Of a stretch of DNA of 64,000 bases, positions 21,966-29,016 are shown one piece after another. The position numbers and the translations under genes were made by a program. Origin of the DNA: Sinohyriopsis cumingii (taxonomy: Eukaryota > Mollusca > Bivalvia > Unionida > Unionidae); assembly GCA_028554795.2 (NCBI GenBank), contig JAPYKE020000547.1, forward strand, positions 41,214-105,213. The letters are read 5' to 3'. The notes below the pieces were generated by a model, which worked only from the letters and a program-made list of their open reading frames with translations, had not been told where the DNA came from and made no database searches. Position 1 is the stretch's first letter. Every line of letters begins with the position of its first letter.

Positions 21966-22083
21966 GCCAATTCAACTAATCAAAACTAATCCACGCTCTT
22001 GACCCGGGCGTGTGGTTGTCTTTTGTTCACAATCATGCAACCGGGTTAATTTAATTGGGTTGCTTTTGATTGGTTGAATTGGC
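21966..22083. repeat. Inverted repeat with 20-bp arms
   Basis: The arm at 21966-21985 (starting GCCAATTCAACT) is inverted at 22064-22083 (ending GTTGAATTGGC) with one mismatch. A smaller nested palindrome GCAACC...GGGTTGC lies at about 22038-22063. The structure could form a cruciform or bind a dimeric factor. Confidence 0.85.
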
Positions 22084-22168
22084 CGTAGAGTTCCGCCCCG
22101 CCGTTTTATGTTTGTGCTGTCTTGTGCCGTCCCATCATCCATCAATCATTTCATTATAAATATATTCA

Positions 22169-22309
22169 TCCTTAATTAAGTACATGTAGTGATGTCCCCC
22201 AAGCATATCTTCTGGGCGGTCTACGATGACGTTTGTCACCCTAGGCCTCCCTCCCGGAGATGTATGCTTTGGGGTTCCAAGATGTGAATGTCCTTAATTA
22301 AGTATATGT
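22169..22309. repeat. Imperfect hairpin flanked by TCCTTAATTAAGTA direct repeats
   Basis: TCCTTAATTAAGTACATG (22169-22186) and TCCTTAATTAAGTATATG (22291-22308) bracket an imperfect inverted repeat. Its arms are about 22196-22216 (CCCCCAAGCATATCT...) and 22253-22274 (...AGATGTATGCTTTGGGG). This could be a small MITE-like insertion or a regulatory hairpin. Confidence 0.6.
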
Positions 22310-22310
22310 A

Positions 22311-22426
22311 TATGCCTGCAATCTGCCACAACACTCGAGTGGAGATCTACGGCATTGTACTGTCCATGTATGCCTGCAATCTGCCACAACACTCGAGTGG
22401 AGATCTACGGCATTGTACTGTCCATA
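22311..22426. repeat. 58-bp tandem duplication
   Basis: Two nearly identical units starting TATGCCTGCAATCTGCC and ending ATTGTACTGTCCAT, at 22311-22368 and 22369-22426. Both contain CTCGAG and AGATCT palindromes. They lie just upstream of the late gene block. Confidence 0.9.
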
Positions 22427-22504
22427 CAAAAAACGGGGTCAAAAATGGCCCCAATAATTTTATTAAAATTTTTGATATTAGAAATAAGATGTTTTATAAG
22501 AATA

Positions 22505-22885
22505 ATGAATATCGAAGACATCAATAATATATTAACTGAGATTTCAAAATTAAAAAATCAAGGAATTGAATTATCTGATGGTCTCGACAGTGAAAAAATA
22601 TTATCCGATTATGAGATTATTAACGAACAGTCGAAACGGGGGCGTTTTACCCTGGCCCGCGAGTATTTTTTTATAAAACGATTACAACATAAGATCAATG
22701 AAAACTTGTACCACAATGACGCAAATGCATTCATTGGACTATTCACTGCCGTTGAAATAATACGAAAAAAACTCGGACGTGTTTATGAACGACGCCGGGA
22801 GATTTCTAGTAAGATCAAAAACATTAGAAGGATTATAGACGAAAACTCCGTGGAGCCCCCGATGGTACACTCGGCGGAAAATTAG
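22505..22885 (+). CDS. Unassigned helical late-block protein
   Basis: 126 aa from ATG 22505 (MNIEDINNILTEISKLK). The open frame extends upstream to 22355 through the 58-bp repeats, but that part has repeat-derived text and an unlikely start, so I prefer 22505. It is predominantly alpha-helical and charged, with no Cys pairs, signal peptide or membrane segment. It is the first gene of the late block and lies 24 bp before the next. The family is not recognised. A small virion or scaffolding protein is a guess from position only. Confidence 0.65.
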   Translation: MNIEDINNILTEISKLKNQGIELSDGLDSEKILSDYEIINEQSKRGRFTLAREYFFIKRLQHKINENLYHNDANAFIGLFTAVEIIRKKLGRVYERRREISSKIKNIRRIIDENSVEPPMVHSAEN

Positions 22886-22909
22886 AAAATTGCGGATCAA
22901 TTTACAATA
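22886..22909 (+). promoter_or_regulatory. Late-gene upstream motif (before 22910)
   Basis: The spacer reads AAAATTG-N6-ATTTACAATA directly before the ATG. A similar AATTGAAAA...TTTACAATAA arrangement recurs before other late genes, suggesting a shared core promoter. Confidence 0.5.
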
Positions 22910-23851
22910 ATGGTAGGTGAATCACTTACTACTCGGCTAGCCAGAGAGCGGCTAGCAGCGCTTAAAAAGTTTATACCGTTACGAGACAGGGTGAGAGAGA
23001 AACTTCAAACGCGACAACAAATGCAAACCGATTTTACTGTTGGAAGCGAACAACTCTTTGCCCCGGTAACTAAAGCGACTAAGGATGTTACAGCGGCAAC
23101 TGTACCCGTTCTTGGTGCGCTTGAAAAGATAGCGGCAGAGACAAAACAAACAAAAAGGTCTTTAGAAACACTCCCTGCAAAAATAGCGGCTGCTACAACA
23201 CGGAGGCCACCACCACTCGCTATAACCGAACCACAAGAACCTTATGTTACAATGGCCGACGAGGAAGAATTAGGTGCTACTGCGAAAGAACCAGAAGAAG
23301 AAATACCCGAAGAAACACCCGAAGAAACATCGAAAGAAAAAAAGAAAGAGGGAAATATACCCCGTAATGTTCTTAAAAAGTCCGCAATAGATCAAATTAG
23401 AGACATCGACGACGATGAAGAATTAGTTAATTTTGTTGCTACAACATCAACTAAGAGCATTCGAGATGAGTATATCAATGAAGGTTACAAGAAAAAAATA
23501 ACCTCGACGGAGAACTGGGCAAGAATAGTGTATTTAGCGAGTAAACATAGAGAAGCATTACCACATCGTGGTGATCCCGATTACGATAAATTCCTCGAGA
23601 AAGTTAAGAGTAGAACACCAAAAAAAGGAAAAGGATACCCTGTTGGTAAAGAATCCTACGGCGTTACCTGCCCTAATAGTGTTCTCAGTGATATATCACG
23701 GCTGGAAGTACTAATTGGAGGAAAACGAGCCGGAAATAACTCTACGGAAATAATCAATGAGGCCGCTGATATTTGCAAGCGGTTATTTGCAGGCGGTATT
23801 ATGGACATTAATGCATATCGAACGCTCATAGACGAACTCGTGGATGATTAA
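22910..23851 (+). CDS. Unassigned late protein with conserved C-terminal region
   Basis: 313 aa from ATG 22910. The basic N-terminal 40 residues (RERLAALKKFIPLRDRVREKL) are probably coiled-coil. Residues about 118-150 are an acidic Glu/Pro-rich linker. A helical segment (DQIRDIDDDEELVNFVATTST) follows, and then a C-terminal region containing YGVTCPNSVLSDISRLEVL and GGKRAGNNS. The GKRAGNNS text resembles sequences I recall in proteins encoded by animal Polinton-like elements, but I cannot name a function. Its position just before the core and capsid genes suggests a virion component or scaffold. Confidence 0.75.
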   Translation: MVGESLTTRLARERLAALKKFIPLRDRVREKLQTRQQMQTDFTVGSEQLFAPVTKATKDVTAATVPVLGALEKIAAETKQTKRSLETLPAKIAAATTRRPPPLAITEPQEPYVTMADEEELGATAKEPEEEIPEETPEETSKEKKKEGNIPRNVLKKSAIDQIRDIDDDEELVNFVATTSTKSIRDEYINEGYKKKITSTENWARIVYLASKHREALPHRGDPDYDKFLEKVKSRTPKKGKGYPVGKESYGVTCPNSVLSDISRLEVLIGGKRAGNNSTEIINEAADICKRLFAGGIMDINAYRTLIDELVDD

Positions 23852-23877
23852 TTGGAAAACTGGTGTTTTTAATAAGG
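23852..23877 (+). promoter_or_regulatory. Late-gene upstream motif (before 23878)
   Basis: After the stop codon, TTGGAAAAC and then GTTTTTAATAAGG lead into ATG 23878. This variant of the shared late motif supports ATG 23878 over the GTG at 23863. Confidence 0.5.
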
Positions 23878-24354
23878 ATGATCATACACTACAACCATGA
23901 TAAACCAGTACTCGTCTACGTGGTAAACTCGCGATTGCCTGTTTACCGCGCGTACTATGGAGATGGTCTCGGTAGCACCATTGCGGGGTTATTTACAAGA
24001 ATGGCTCCAAAAGTAGCGCCGTTAGCCAAACAATTAGGAATGAAGGCTATTGATGTTATTCGTGATAAGGGAATCGGCGCTATTGGAGATGTTGCCGGAA
24101 GGGCGTTTTCTGCCGCACGAGACAAACTAATGTCATTGGTGAAATCCAGGAGAAAAAAACAGAAACCACCGGTAATGCCATCAACGACAGTGATGCCTGC
24201 AAATGTCAGTAAAGTAATAAATAACGCCGTGGAAGAAAAATTAGAGTCGTTGGCGACTTCGCCATTAGCCGATGCGGCAACCAACGCGCTCATGAACGCG
24301 ATAGCGGGGAGTGGTTTAAATTCAAAGAATTTACGACGAAAAAATCGCAATTGA
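23878..24354 (+). CDS. Basic core-like virion protein
   Basis: 158 aa from ATG 23878; the open frame reaches back to a GTG at 23863. The first 30 residues are followed by YGDGLGSTIAGLFTRMAPKV, then a Gly/Ala-rich amphipathic stretch (GAIGDVAGRAFSAARDKL) and a strongly basic patch (KSRRKKQKPP). The G-D-G-L-G start and basic tail resemble the small adenovirus pX/pVI-like precursor proteins found beside the capsid gene in adintovirus-like elements. Likely roles are DNA condensation in the particle or internal membrane lysis after protease cleavage. It precedes the major capsid gene by 10 bp. Confidence 0.72.
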   Translation: MIIHYNHDKPVLVYVVNSRLPVYRAYYGDGLGSTIAGLFTRMAPKVAPLAKQLGMKAIDVIRDKGIGAIGDVAGRAFSAARDKLMSLVKSRRKKQKPPVMPSTTVMPANVSKVINNAVEEKLESLATSPLADAATNALMNAIAGSGLNSKNLRRKNRN

Positions 24355-24379
24355 AAACATCAACATGATAAATAATAAA
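24353..24379 (+). promoter_or_regulatory. Late-gene upstream motif at the capsid gene
   Basis: The stop codon of the core gene overlaps AATTGAAAAC, followed by AAATAATAAA immediately before the second ATG of the capsid frame (24380). This spacing suggests that 24380 rather than 24365 is the true start. Confidence 0.5.
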
Positions 24380-25807
24380 ATGTTTGCGCGTACCGCTGAT
24401 CCCGCGTTTGATATGGATGCCCCAGTGCGCAGGGATGATTCTGTCCGTGATTATCAATATTATTCTTATTATGCAGCGCAACCCGACCTACGATCGCGAA
24501 TTGAACTTCAGGTCCAAGATACCAGTAAATACTTTCTGCCGTGTGAAGCGTTTATCGAAATTGAGGGAGAACTCGTGACAAATGCCGCCGATAATACACC
24601 ATACGCAGATGACCATCGTGTTCGAGTTGGCTTCGTCAACAACGGTATCATGGCGTTATTTGAGAGCGCCAGATATCTTATTGACGGGCGAGAAATTGAA
24701 TCAATAGAACGCGAGGTTGATGTTGCAACGACGATAATTGGGTTGGCGAGATACTCGGATGATTATACAAGATCGGCGGGCCCATCTATGATGTTTGCGA
24801 AGGACACCACCAATAACGCTGACCATATTCAGTACATCAACGTGCTGGCGGAAAGAGATACCGCAACTGACCCACAGGCTGAAGCAGCCAATCCAGACCG
24901 CAGAGCAAGACCAGGTGCTAATTTTAATATTATAAAAAGCACCAACAATGATTACAATCTAGGATTCGCAGCACGAGTAGGAATGTTGCAAGGACCACGC
25001 CGACAGTTTTCATGCGCGATTCCACTCCATCACATATTCGGATTCTGCAGAAATGTTAGAAAAGTTGTCTATGGGGCTAAGCATACAATCGCGCTGACGC
25101 GAAGGGGCGATGATAACAATGCAATATGGCATGCTGCTGGCGTCGCTGCCGGTAAAGTCATTTTAACTAAAATGGCATTGTGGATGCCGGTGCTGACTCC
25201 ATCAGTTACCACGGAAGCACGATTGTTAGCATTTATGGAACAGGGGGGAAAATCGTTGTTGAGTTGGCTAGCGGTAACAACTGATGCTAAAGAGGATAAC
25301 GTCGCCGATACGTTTACATGGCACCTGGCATCAAAACAAGGTGTTTCAGCCCCGCGTCATATATTCATAGCGCTACAGAATAGGGAACGATTGGGCAGTC
25401 AAGAACGCAGCCATATGATATTTGATCAATTAGGAGTCAGGGATGTTTCGCTGAGAATAAACGGACAACAGGAACCATCCGAGGATATACAGCTTAATTA
25501 CGGCGACAACCATATCGCACGTGTGTACCATCGATTGCTGTCGTATATGGGTCGTGATCAAAACGTCGACACTGGTTTGCAAATATCACAACTTGATTTT
25601 AAAAACCTGTATCCGATTTATTACTTTTCGTTGGAACATCTTGATTTAACGAGACAATCCGTCGTTGATATACACTTCAGAGCTCGTATAGCCCCGGGTG
25701 GTGTTAATTACAGAGCGGTTGCTGTCATTCTCAGCGATAAATCAATGCTGCTAGAAGGTGTTGGTGGACGAATGAGAATCGTTGATGCGCCAGTGGAAAA
25801 CATGTAA
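24365..25807 (+). CDS. Major capsid protein (double jelly-roll type)
   Basis: 480 aa from ATG 24365, or 475 aa from ATG 24380 (MFARTADPAFDMDAPVRRD), which fits the upstream motif better. The size, position between the core-like and pX-like genes, and beta-strand-rich sequence match the MCP of adintoviruses and Polinton-like viruses. Recognisable regions are an N-terminal conserved ELQVQDTSKYFLPCEAFIEI, a central ALFESARYLIDGREIE and a C-terminal DFKNLYPIYYFSLEHLDL followed by VVDIHFRARI, typical of the last strands of these capsomers. Trimers would form the icosahedral shell. No stops or frameshifts are present. Assignment is by sequence character and synteny; a structure prediction would settle it. 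Confidence 0.88.
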   Translation: MINNKMFARTADPAFDMDAPVRRDDSVRDYQYYSYYAAQPDLRSRIELQVQDTSKYFLPCEAFIEIEGELVTNAADNTPYADDHRVRVGFVNNGIMALFESARYLIDGREIESIEREVDVATTIIGLARYSDDYTRSAGPSMMFAKDTTNNADHIQYINVLAERDTATDPQAEAANPDRRARPGANFNIIKSTNNDYNLGFAARVGMLQGPRRQFSCAIPLHHIFGFCRNVRKVVYGAKHTIALTRRGDDNNAIWHAAGVAAGKVILTKMALWMPVLTPSVTTEARLLAFMEQGGKSLLSWLAVTTDAKEDNVADTFTWHLASKQGVSAPRHIFIALQNRERLGSQERSHMIFDQLGVRDVSLRINGQQEPSEDIQLNYGDNHIARVYHRLLSYMGRDQNVDTGLQISQLDFKNLYPIYYFSLEHLDLTRQSVVDIHFRARIAPGGVNYRAVAVILSDKSMLLEGVGGRMRIVDAPVENM

Positions 25808-25836
25808 TTGAAAGCACAAAACGCGTTTACAATAAA
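25808..25836 (+). promoter_or_regulatory. Late-gene upstream motif (before 25837)
   Basis: TTGAAAGC...GCGTTTACAATAAA directly precedes ATG 25837. It is one of the best examples of the shared late motif. Confidence 0.55.
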
Positions 25837-26313
25837 ATGTCGTATAGTGTCGTCAGTGTAGAGTTGACTGATGGTCAAGTCAAGAAATTACGATCAAAGT
25901 CGGCTAAACAATGCGGAACCACAATAACGCTGAAGCCGTCACAGATGGCAGGTGGTAATCATAAGATATCGTTGACGGCGCGTCAAATAAAACATTTCAA
26001 TGATGCGATGAAGAATAAAAAGGGTGTTCAAATAGATTTTTCGGCCGCAGCGATTAAAAACATGGAAAAGACCGGTGGAATATTTCCGCTGTTAGCTGCG
26101 ATTCCAGCGTTGATTGCCGCGGCCGCACCAGCAGTGGCTAAGGCGGCGGCGTTAGGAGCCGTTGGTACCGCGGCGGGGATGGCATTGAAGAAGGCAACCG
26201 GGAAAGGCTACAAAAAAAAACGACCCGTGGCCGGAAAGGGTCTAAGACTACCGGGAACCCCGTATTCATGGTACTCGGGAAAGGGTCTAAGACTACCGGG
26301 AACCGTTTATTGA
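25837..26313 (+). CDS. pX/pVI-like small virion protein
   Basis: 158 aa from ATG 25837. The N-terminal half holds repeated phrases ending KPSQM and TARQI (TITLKPSQM...KISLTARQIKHF...). A strongly hydrophobic Ala-rich helix (FPLLAAIPALIAAAAPAVAKAAALGAVG, about 87-114) follows, then a basic GKGYKKKRP stretch. The C-terminus contains two copies of KGLRLPGT encoded by a near-perfect 48-bp tandem duplication. The layout matches the membrane-active/DNA-binding precursor beside the MCP in adintovirus-like genomes, usually processed by the adjacent adenain-type protease. The end overlaps the upstream open part of the protease frame. Confidence 0.8.
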   Translation: MSYSVVSVELTDGQVKKLRSKSAKQCGTTITLKPSQMAGGNHKISLTARQIKHFNDAMKNKKGVQIDFSAAAIKNMEKTGGIFPLLAAIPALIAAAAPAVAKAAALGAVGTAAGMALKKATGKGYKKKRPVAGKGLRLPGTPYSWYSGKGLRLPGTVY

Positions 26314-26324
26314 CTCGGGAGTTA

Positions 26325-26777
26325 ATGACTCCAATGTCTAATTTTGATTTAATAGACGCCGCAAACGCGTTAGCGATAAAAAACTTCAGAGGTGTTTTTA
26401 TGAGGGATCAATTACCGGCGGCCCCAAGGAATACTGAAACCGGCATAATTAACCTCGATGGGTCCTCCGGAGCGGGAACTCATTGGGTTGCATACGCGAT
26501 TGATCCGCGTGCGATCGTCTATTTTGATTCATACGGGTTAGCCCCGCCGAAAGAGTTCATGCGGTATATCCGGGCGTGTTCAGCCCGGGTTTTTTATTCC
26601 ACGCTGCCAACACAGCAATTAAGTGACCCACCGATATGTGGCCGCGAGGTATTGAACGTACTTGCGGCGATTTCATCATCGCGAAAACCACCTCATATGG
26701 TTGTAAACGAATACACTAGTGGGGTCGTAGAAGCTCAACGGATTTTAGAGAATAACATTTACAATAATAATGATTGA
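26325..26777 (+). CDS. Adenain-type cysteine protease (maturation protease)
   Basis: 150 aa from ATG 26325, or 147 aa from ATG 26334; the open frame back to 26268 overlaps the upstream gene and is probably untranslated. In the 150-aa numbering the likely catalytic residues are His53 (GTHWVAYAID), Asp68 (VYFDSYG) and Cys105 (PPICGREVL), with Gln97/98 as oxyanion candidate, in the His-Asp-Gln-Cys order of adenovirus and Polinton proteases (C5/ULP-like fold). It would cleave the core-like and pX-like precursors during maturation. It overlaps the fibre gene by 8 bp. Confidence 0.9.
   Translation: MTPMSNFDLIDAANALAIKNFRGVFMRDQLPAAPRNTETGIINLDGSSGAGTHWVAYAIDPRAIVYFDSYGLAPPKEFMRYIRACSARVFYSTLPTQQLSDPPICGREVLNVLAAISSSRKPPHMVVNEYTSGVVEAQRILENNIYNNND
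26755..26769 (+). promoter_or_regulatory. Late-gene upstream motif (before 26770)
   Basis: AACATTTACAATAATA lies inside the 3' end of the protease gene, immediately before the fibre ATG. The TTTACAATAA core is identical to that before 22910 and 25837 even though it is coding here. Confidence 0.5.
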
Positions 26778-28449
26778 TATCTGGGGGCGACCGGTTTCGG
26801 CGCTGAAAGAATCCACGGAAACGGCCGCCGCCGACATAAAAAAACTAATTGAGGATGAAATCGCTGATATGTTGAATCTAACAAGTGTTGACCCGGGCGA
26901 AATAGTTGTATTTCAAGACCGCCAGGGTAAATTGAAATCCGGTAATGTGTCACTGAATGACGTTTTAATACGACATCCTAATGTCGCCAATGGCACTATC
27001 GCGTTGTATACCGGCGACGGACGACTCAAACCGGGTAAACATATATCGGAGGTGACGAATGAGATAACATCCGTTCGAGACAGACTTACATCGTTGAATA
27101 TATCTATGATCGAATTCGACGCGCGGGTGAAAAAATCTGTCACCGATATACAACTCACTACCGCTAGTTTTTTTGGGACCCCGACGGTAACCGAACCGAA
27201 TCTTGCAACAATAAAAAATACTATTTTGGAGTTTACGACGCTGTCGGGCCAATTTACCTCGTTACGAAAAAATGTTAACAGAATCGATGACAACTTTGAT
27301 AAATTCTTTGGTAAAAAAAATACCAAGCCGGATGAGATCACAATAACTATAAATGATATCACTGCGTATAGACAGGAAATAGAAACAATCAAAACTGATG
27401 TTGCAACGAACAAAAAGAGTGTAGACTCGCATGAACGGGAAATAGAAATAATCGGCGCTAATGTTGCAACGATCATAAATAATGTAGACTCGCATGGACG
27501 GAAAATAGAAACAATCAAAACTGATGTTACAACGATCATAAATAATATGGACACGCATACACAAGAAATAGGAACAATGAAAACTGATATTGAAGCGAGC
27601 AAAAAGAGTGTGGACGCGCATACACAGGAAATAGGAACAATCAAAACTGATGTTGAAGCGAACAAAAAAAATGTAGACGCGTATTGGCGGGGAATAGGAT
27701 TAATCAAAACTGATGTTGCAGCGAACAAAAAAGGTATAGACGTGCATACATATGAAATAGAAACAATCAAACTTGATGTTGCGGCGAACAAAAAAAGTAT
27801 GACCGAGAATACACGGGAAATAGAAACAATCAAAACTAATGTTGTAACGATCATAAATAATGTAGACGCGCATGGACAGAGAATAGAAACAATTAACACT
27901 AATGCTATAGCGAGCAAAAAAAGTATAGACGTGCATGAAGGGGAAATAGAAGTACTCAAAATTAATGTTATAGCGAACAAAAAAAGTATAGACACGCATA
28001 TACAGGAAATAAATACACTCATTACTAGGGTTGCAACGAACAAAAAAGATGTGGACACGCATATACAGGAAATAGGAACGATTAAAACTGATGTTGAAGC
28101 GATTAAAGACGGACTACCGAGAGTAGCAGAGCAATTCGAAAAAATAAAAATCCCTCATGAGAACATCATCAACACAGTATACACAATTCGGCATGGATCA
28201 TTCGATTGGACTCCTACACAGAATACAGTAAATATTACCGCAACTGTTAAGGGTATTTATCGATTGACACTGGTTTCAATGATGCAGTTTAATATATTAT
28301 CGTCGAGTTCATCCGGGTTTAACAATACAATATCAACAATTATAGACAGGAACGCAACTGAACAGTTTACAATTTATGCCGTTGATAGAAATCTAACCCG
28401 GGCAAACATTACATGGTATGTGGAATTTGCAGCGAATCTAAGTAATTAA
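26770..28449 (+). CDS. Trimeric fibre-like protein with 21-residue coiled-coil repeats
   Basis: 559 aa from ATG 26770. The N-terminal 110 residues form a unique tail (IVVFQDRQGKLKSGNVSLND...). A shaft from about residue 200 to 450 consists of about twelve repeats of 21 residues around EIETIKTDV-x-x-NKKSVD, a perfect multiple of the heptad. A beta-rich C-terminal head of about 90 residues (GSFDWTPTQNTVNITATVKG to WYVEFAANLSN) resembles C1q/TNF-like or viral fibre knobs. Tail-shaft-head organisation suggests the receptor-binding spike on the penton. Repeat number is likely variable between copies. A 381-aa antisense frame over the repeats is a shadow. Confidence 0.82.
   Translation: MIDIWGRPVSALKESTETAAADIKKLIEDEIADMLNLTSVDPGEIVVFQDRQGKLKSGNVSLNDVLIRHPNVANGTIALYTGDGRLKPGKHISEVTNEITSVRDRLTSLNISMIEFDARVKKSVTDIQLTTASFFGTPTVTEPNLATIKNTILEFTTLSGQFTSLRKNVNRIDDNFDKFFGKKNTKPDEITITINDITAYRQEIETIKTDVATNKKSVDSHEREIEIIGANVATIINNVDSHGRKIETIKTDVTTIINNMDTHTQEIGTMKTDIEASKKSVDAHTQEIGTIKTDVEANKKNVDAYWRGIGLIKTDVAANKKGIDVHTYEIETIKLDVAANKKSMTENTREIETIKTNVVTIINNVDAHGQRIETINTNAIASKKSIDVHEGEIEVLKINVIANKKSIDTHIQEINTLITRVATNKKDVDTHIQEIGTIKTDVEAIKDGLPRVAEQFEKIKIPHENIINTVYTIRHGSFDWTPTQNTVNITATVKGIYRLTLVSMMQFNILSSSSSGFNNTISTIIDRNATEQFTIYAVDRNLTRANITWYVEFAANLSN
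27371..28115 (+). repeat. 63-bp in-frame tandem repeats in the fibre gene
   Basis: About twelve diverged 63-bp units starting GAAATAGAAACAATCAAAAC. Each encodes 21 residues (three heptads) of the fibre shaft. Length changes by whole units keep both frame and heptad register. Confidence 0.9.
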
Positions 28450-28474
28450 AAACACTAGTTCTTTTAAAATAAAA
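28450..28474 (+). promoter_or_regulatory. Late-gene upstream motif (before 28475)
   Basis: The fibre stop codon is part of AATTAAAAACAC, followed by TTTTAAAATAAAA and the ATG: the same two-part arrangement as at other late genes, with a diverged second half. Confidence 0.45.
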
Positions 28475-29011
28475 ATGACCACCAAGGAAGTTGAATCAGA
28501 GGTATCACCGACGTCACATCAATATCGATTCGATACCGCAAAAGAATTTTCCGCGAACTTGAAAACGCTTTCCGAACAATACCGTGTAAAAATAAAAAAA
28601 TACCGTCGTAAAATAACCGCCATCGACGCGGTCGTGTACTCGGTGTCGGGTATAGTAGCTGGCGCCGGTGTTATTTTATCCACGGTGACCACGATAACCC
28701 CGATCGCTGTTCCAATCGCTGTCTCCGCAATGACAACAGTTGCTGGAGTTGCCAACGCAATCACTAGGAAGATATCATCGTGTTTTCAGAAAAAACTCAA
28801 CGAGTATACAGTAAAACATCAAATAGTATCCGACGCATACTCGAAATTATCCGGGTTGATCTCGTTATCGATTGATAATTTGTTCGTATCCGATGTTGAA
28901 TTCTCCACGATGGTCCAGTTGTATAGCTCCGCGATGTCAAAAATCGAGGATTTTCAACTGGAAGCCGGAACCACCTGGTTGTTGAAATTAGACACTAAAG
29001 ACAACGAATAA
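28475..29011 (+). CDS. Small protein with two hydrophobic helices, virion-associated?
   Basis: 178 aa from ATG 28475. The N-terminal charged helix (HQYRFDTAKEFSANLKTLSEQY) leads to two hydrophobic Gly/Ala/Val segments at about 51-70 and 74-96. A basic stretch and a C-terminal helical region (SVDVEFSTMVQLY-like, about 135-165) follow. The plan, YRF-charged helix, Gly-rich double hydrophobic segment and a short D/E-x-EF motif, resembles small proteins I recall from cnidarian and mollusc Polinton-like elements, but no function is known to me. It could be a membrane or internal particle protein. It lies between the fibre and penton genes, 5 bp before the latter. Confidence 0.7.
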   Translation: MTTKEVESEVSPTSHQYRFDTAKEFSANLKTLSEQYRVKIKKYRRKITAIDAVVYSVSGIVAGAGVILSTVTTITPIAVPIAVSAMTTVAGVANAITRKISSCFQKKLNEYTVKHQIVSDAYSKLSGLISLSIDNLFVSDVEFSTMVQLYSSAMSKIEDFQLEAGTTWLLKLDTKDNE

Positions 29012-29016
29012 TAATA

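Larger units (their letters stand above)
21685..22504. promoter_or_regulatory. Non-coding control region of the element
   Basis: The only large gap (820 bp) in an otherwise packed element. It separates the replication genes from the late block. It holds a long-armed inverted repeat (21966-22083), an imperfect hairpin bracketed by direct repeats (22169-22309) and a 58-bp tandem duplication (22311-22426). The 79-aa frame at 22288-22527 arises from the duplication and has no protein character. Candidate roles are a late promoter/enhancer, an internal replication origin, or a small insertion; none is proved. Confidence 0.6.

Noticed and set aside
23955-24350. 131-aa minus-strand frame opposite the core-like gene
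   Set aside because: Shadow of a low-stop, GC-richer coding region; no protein features and no upstream motif.
26913-28058. 381-aa antisense frame (and 95-120-aa antisense neighbours) over the fibre gene
   Set aside because: It mirrors the 63-bp fibre repeats on the opposite strand, is Ile/Ser/Val-rich with no domain, and lies fully inside a well-supported gene.
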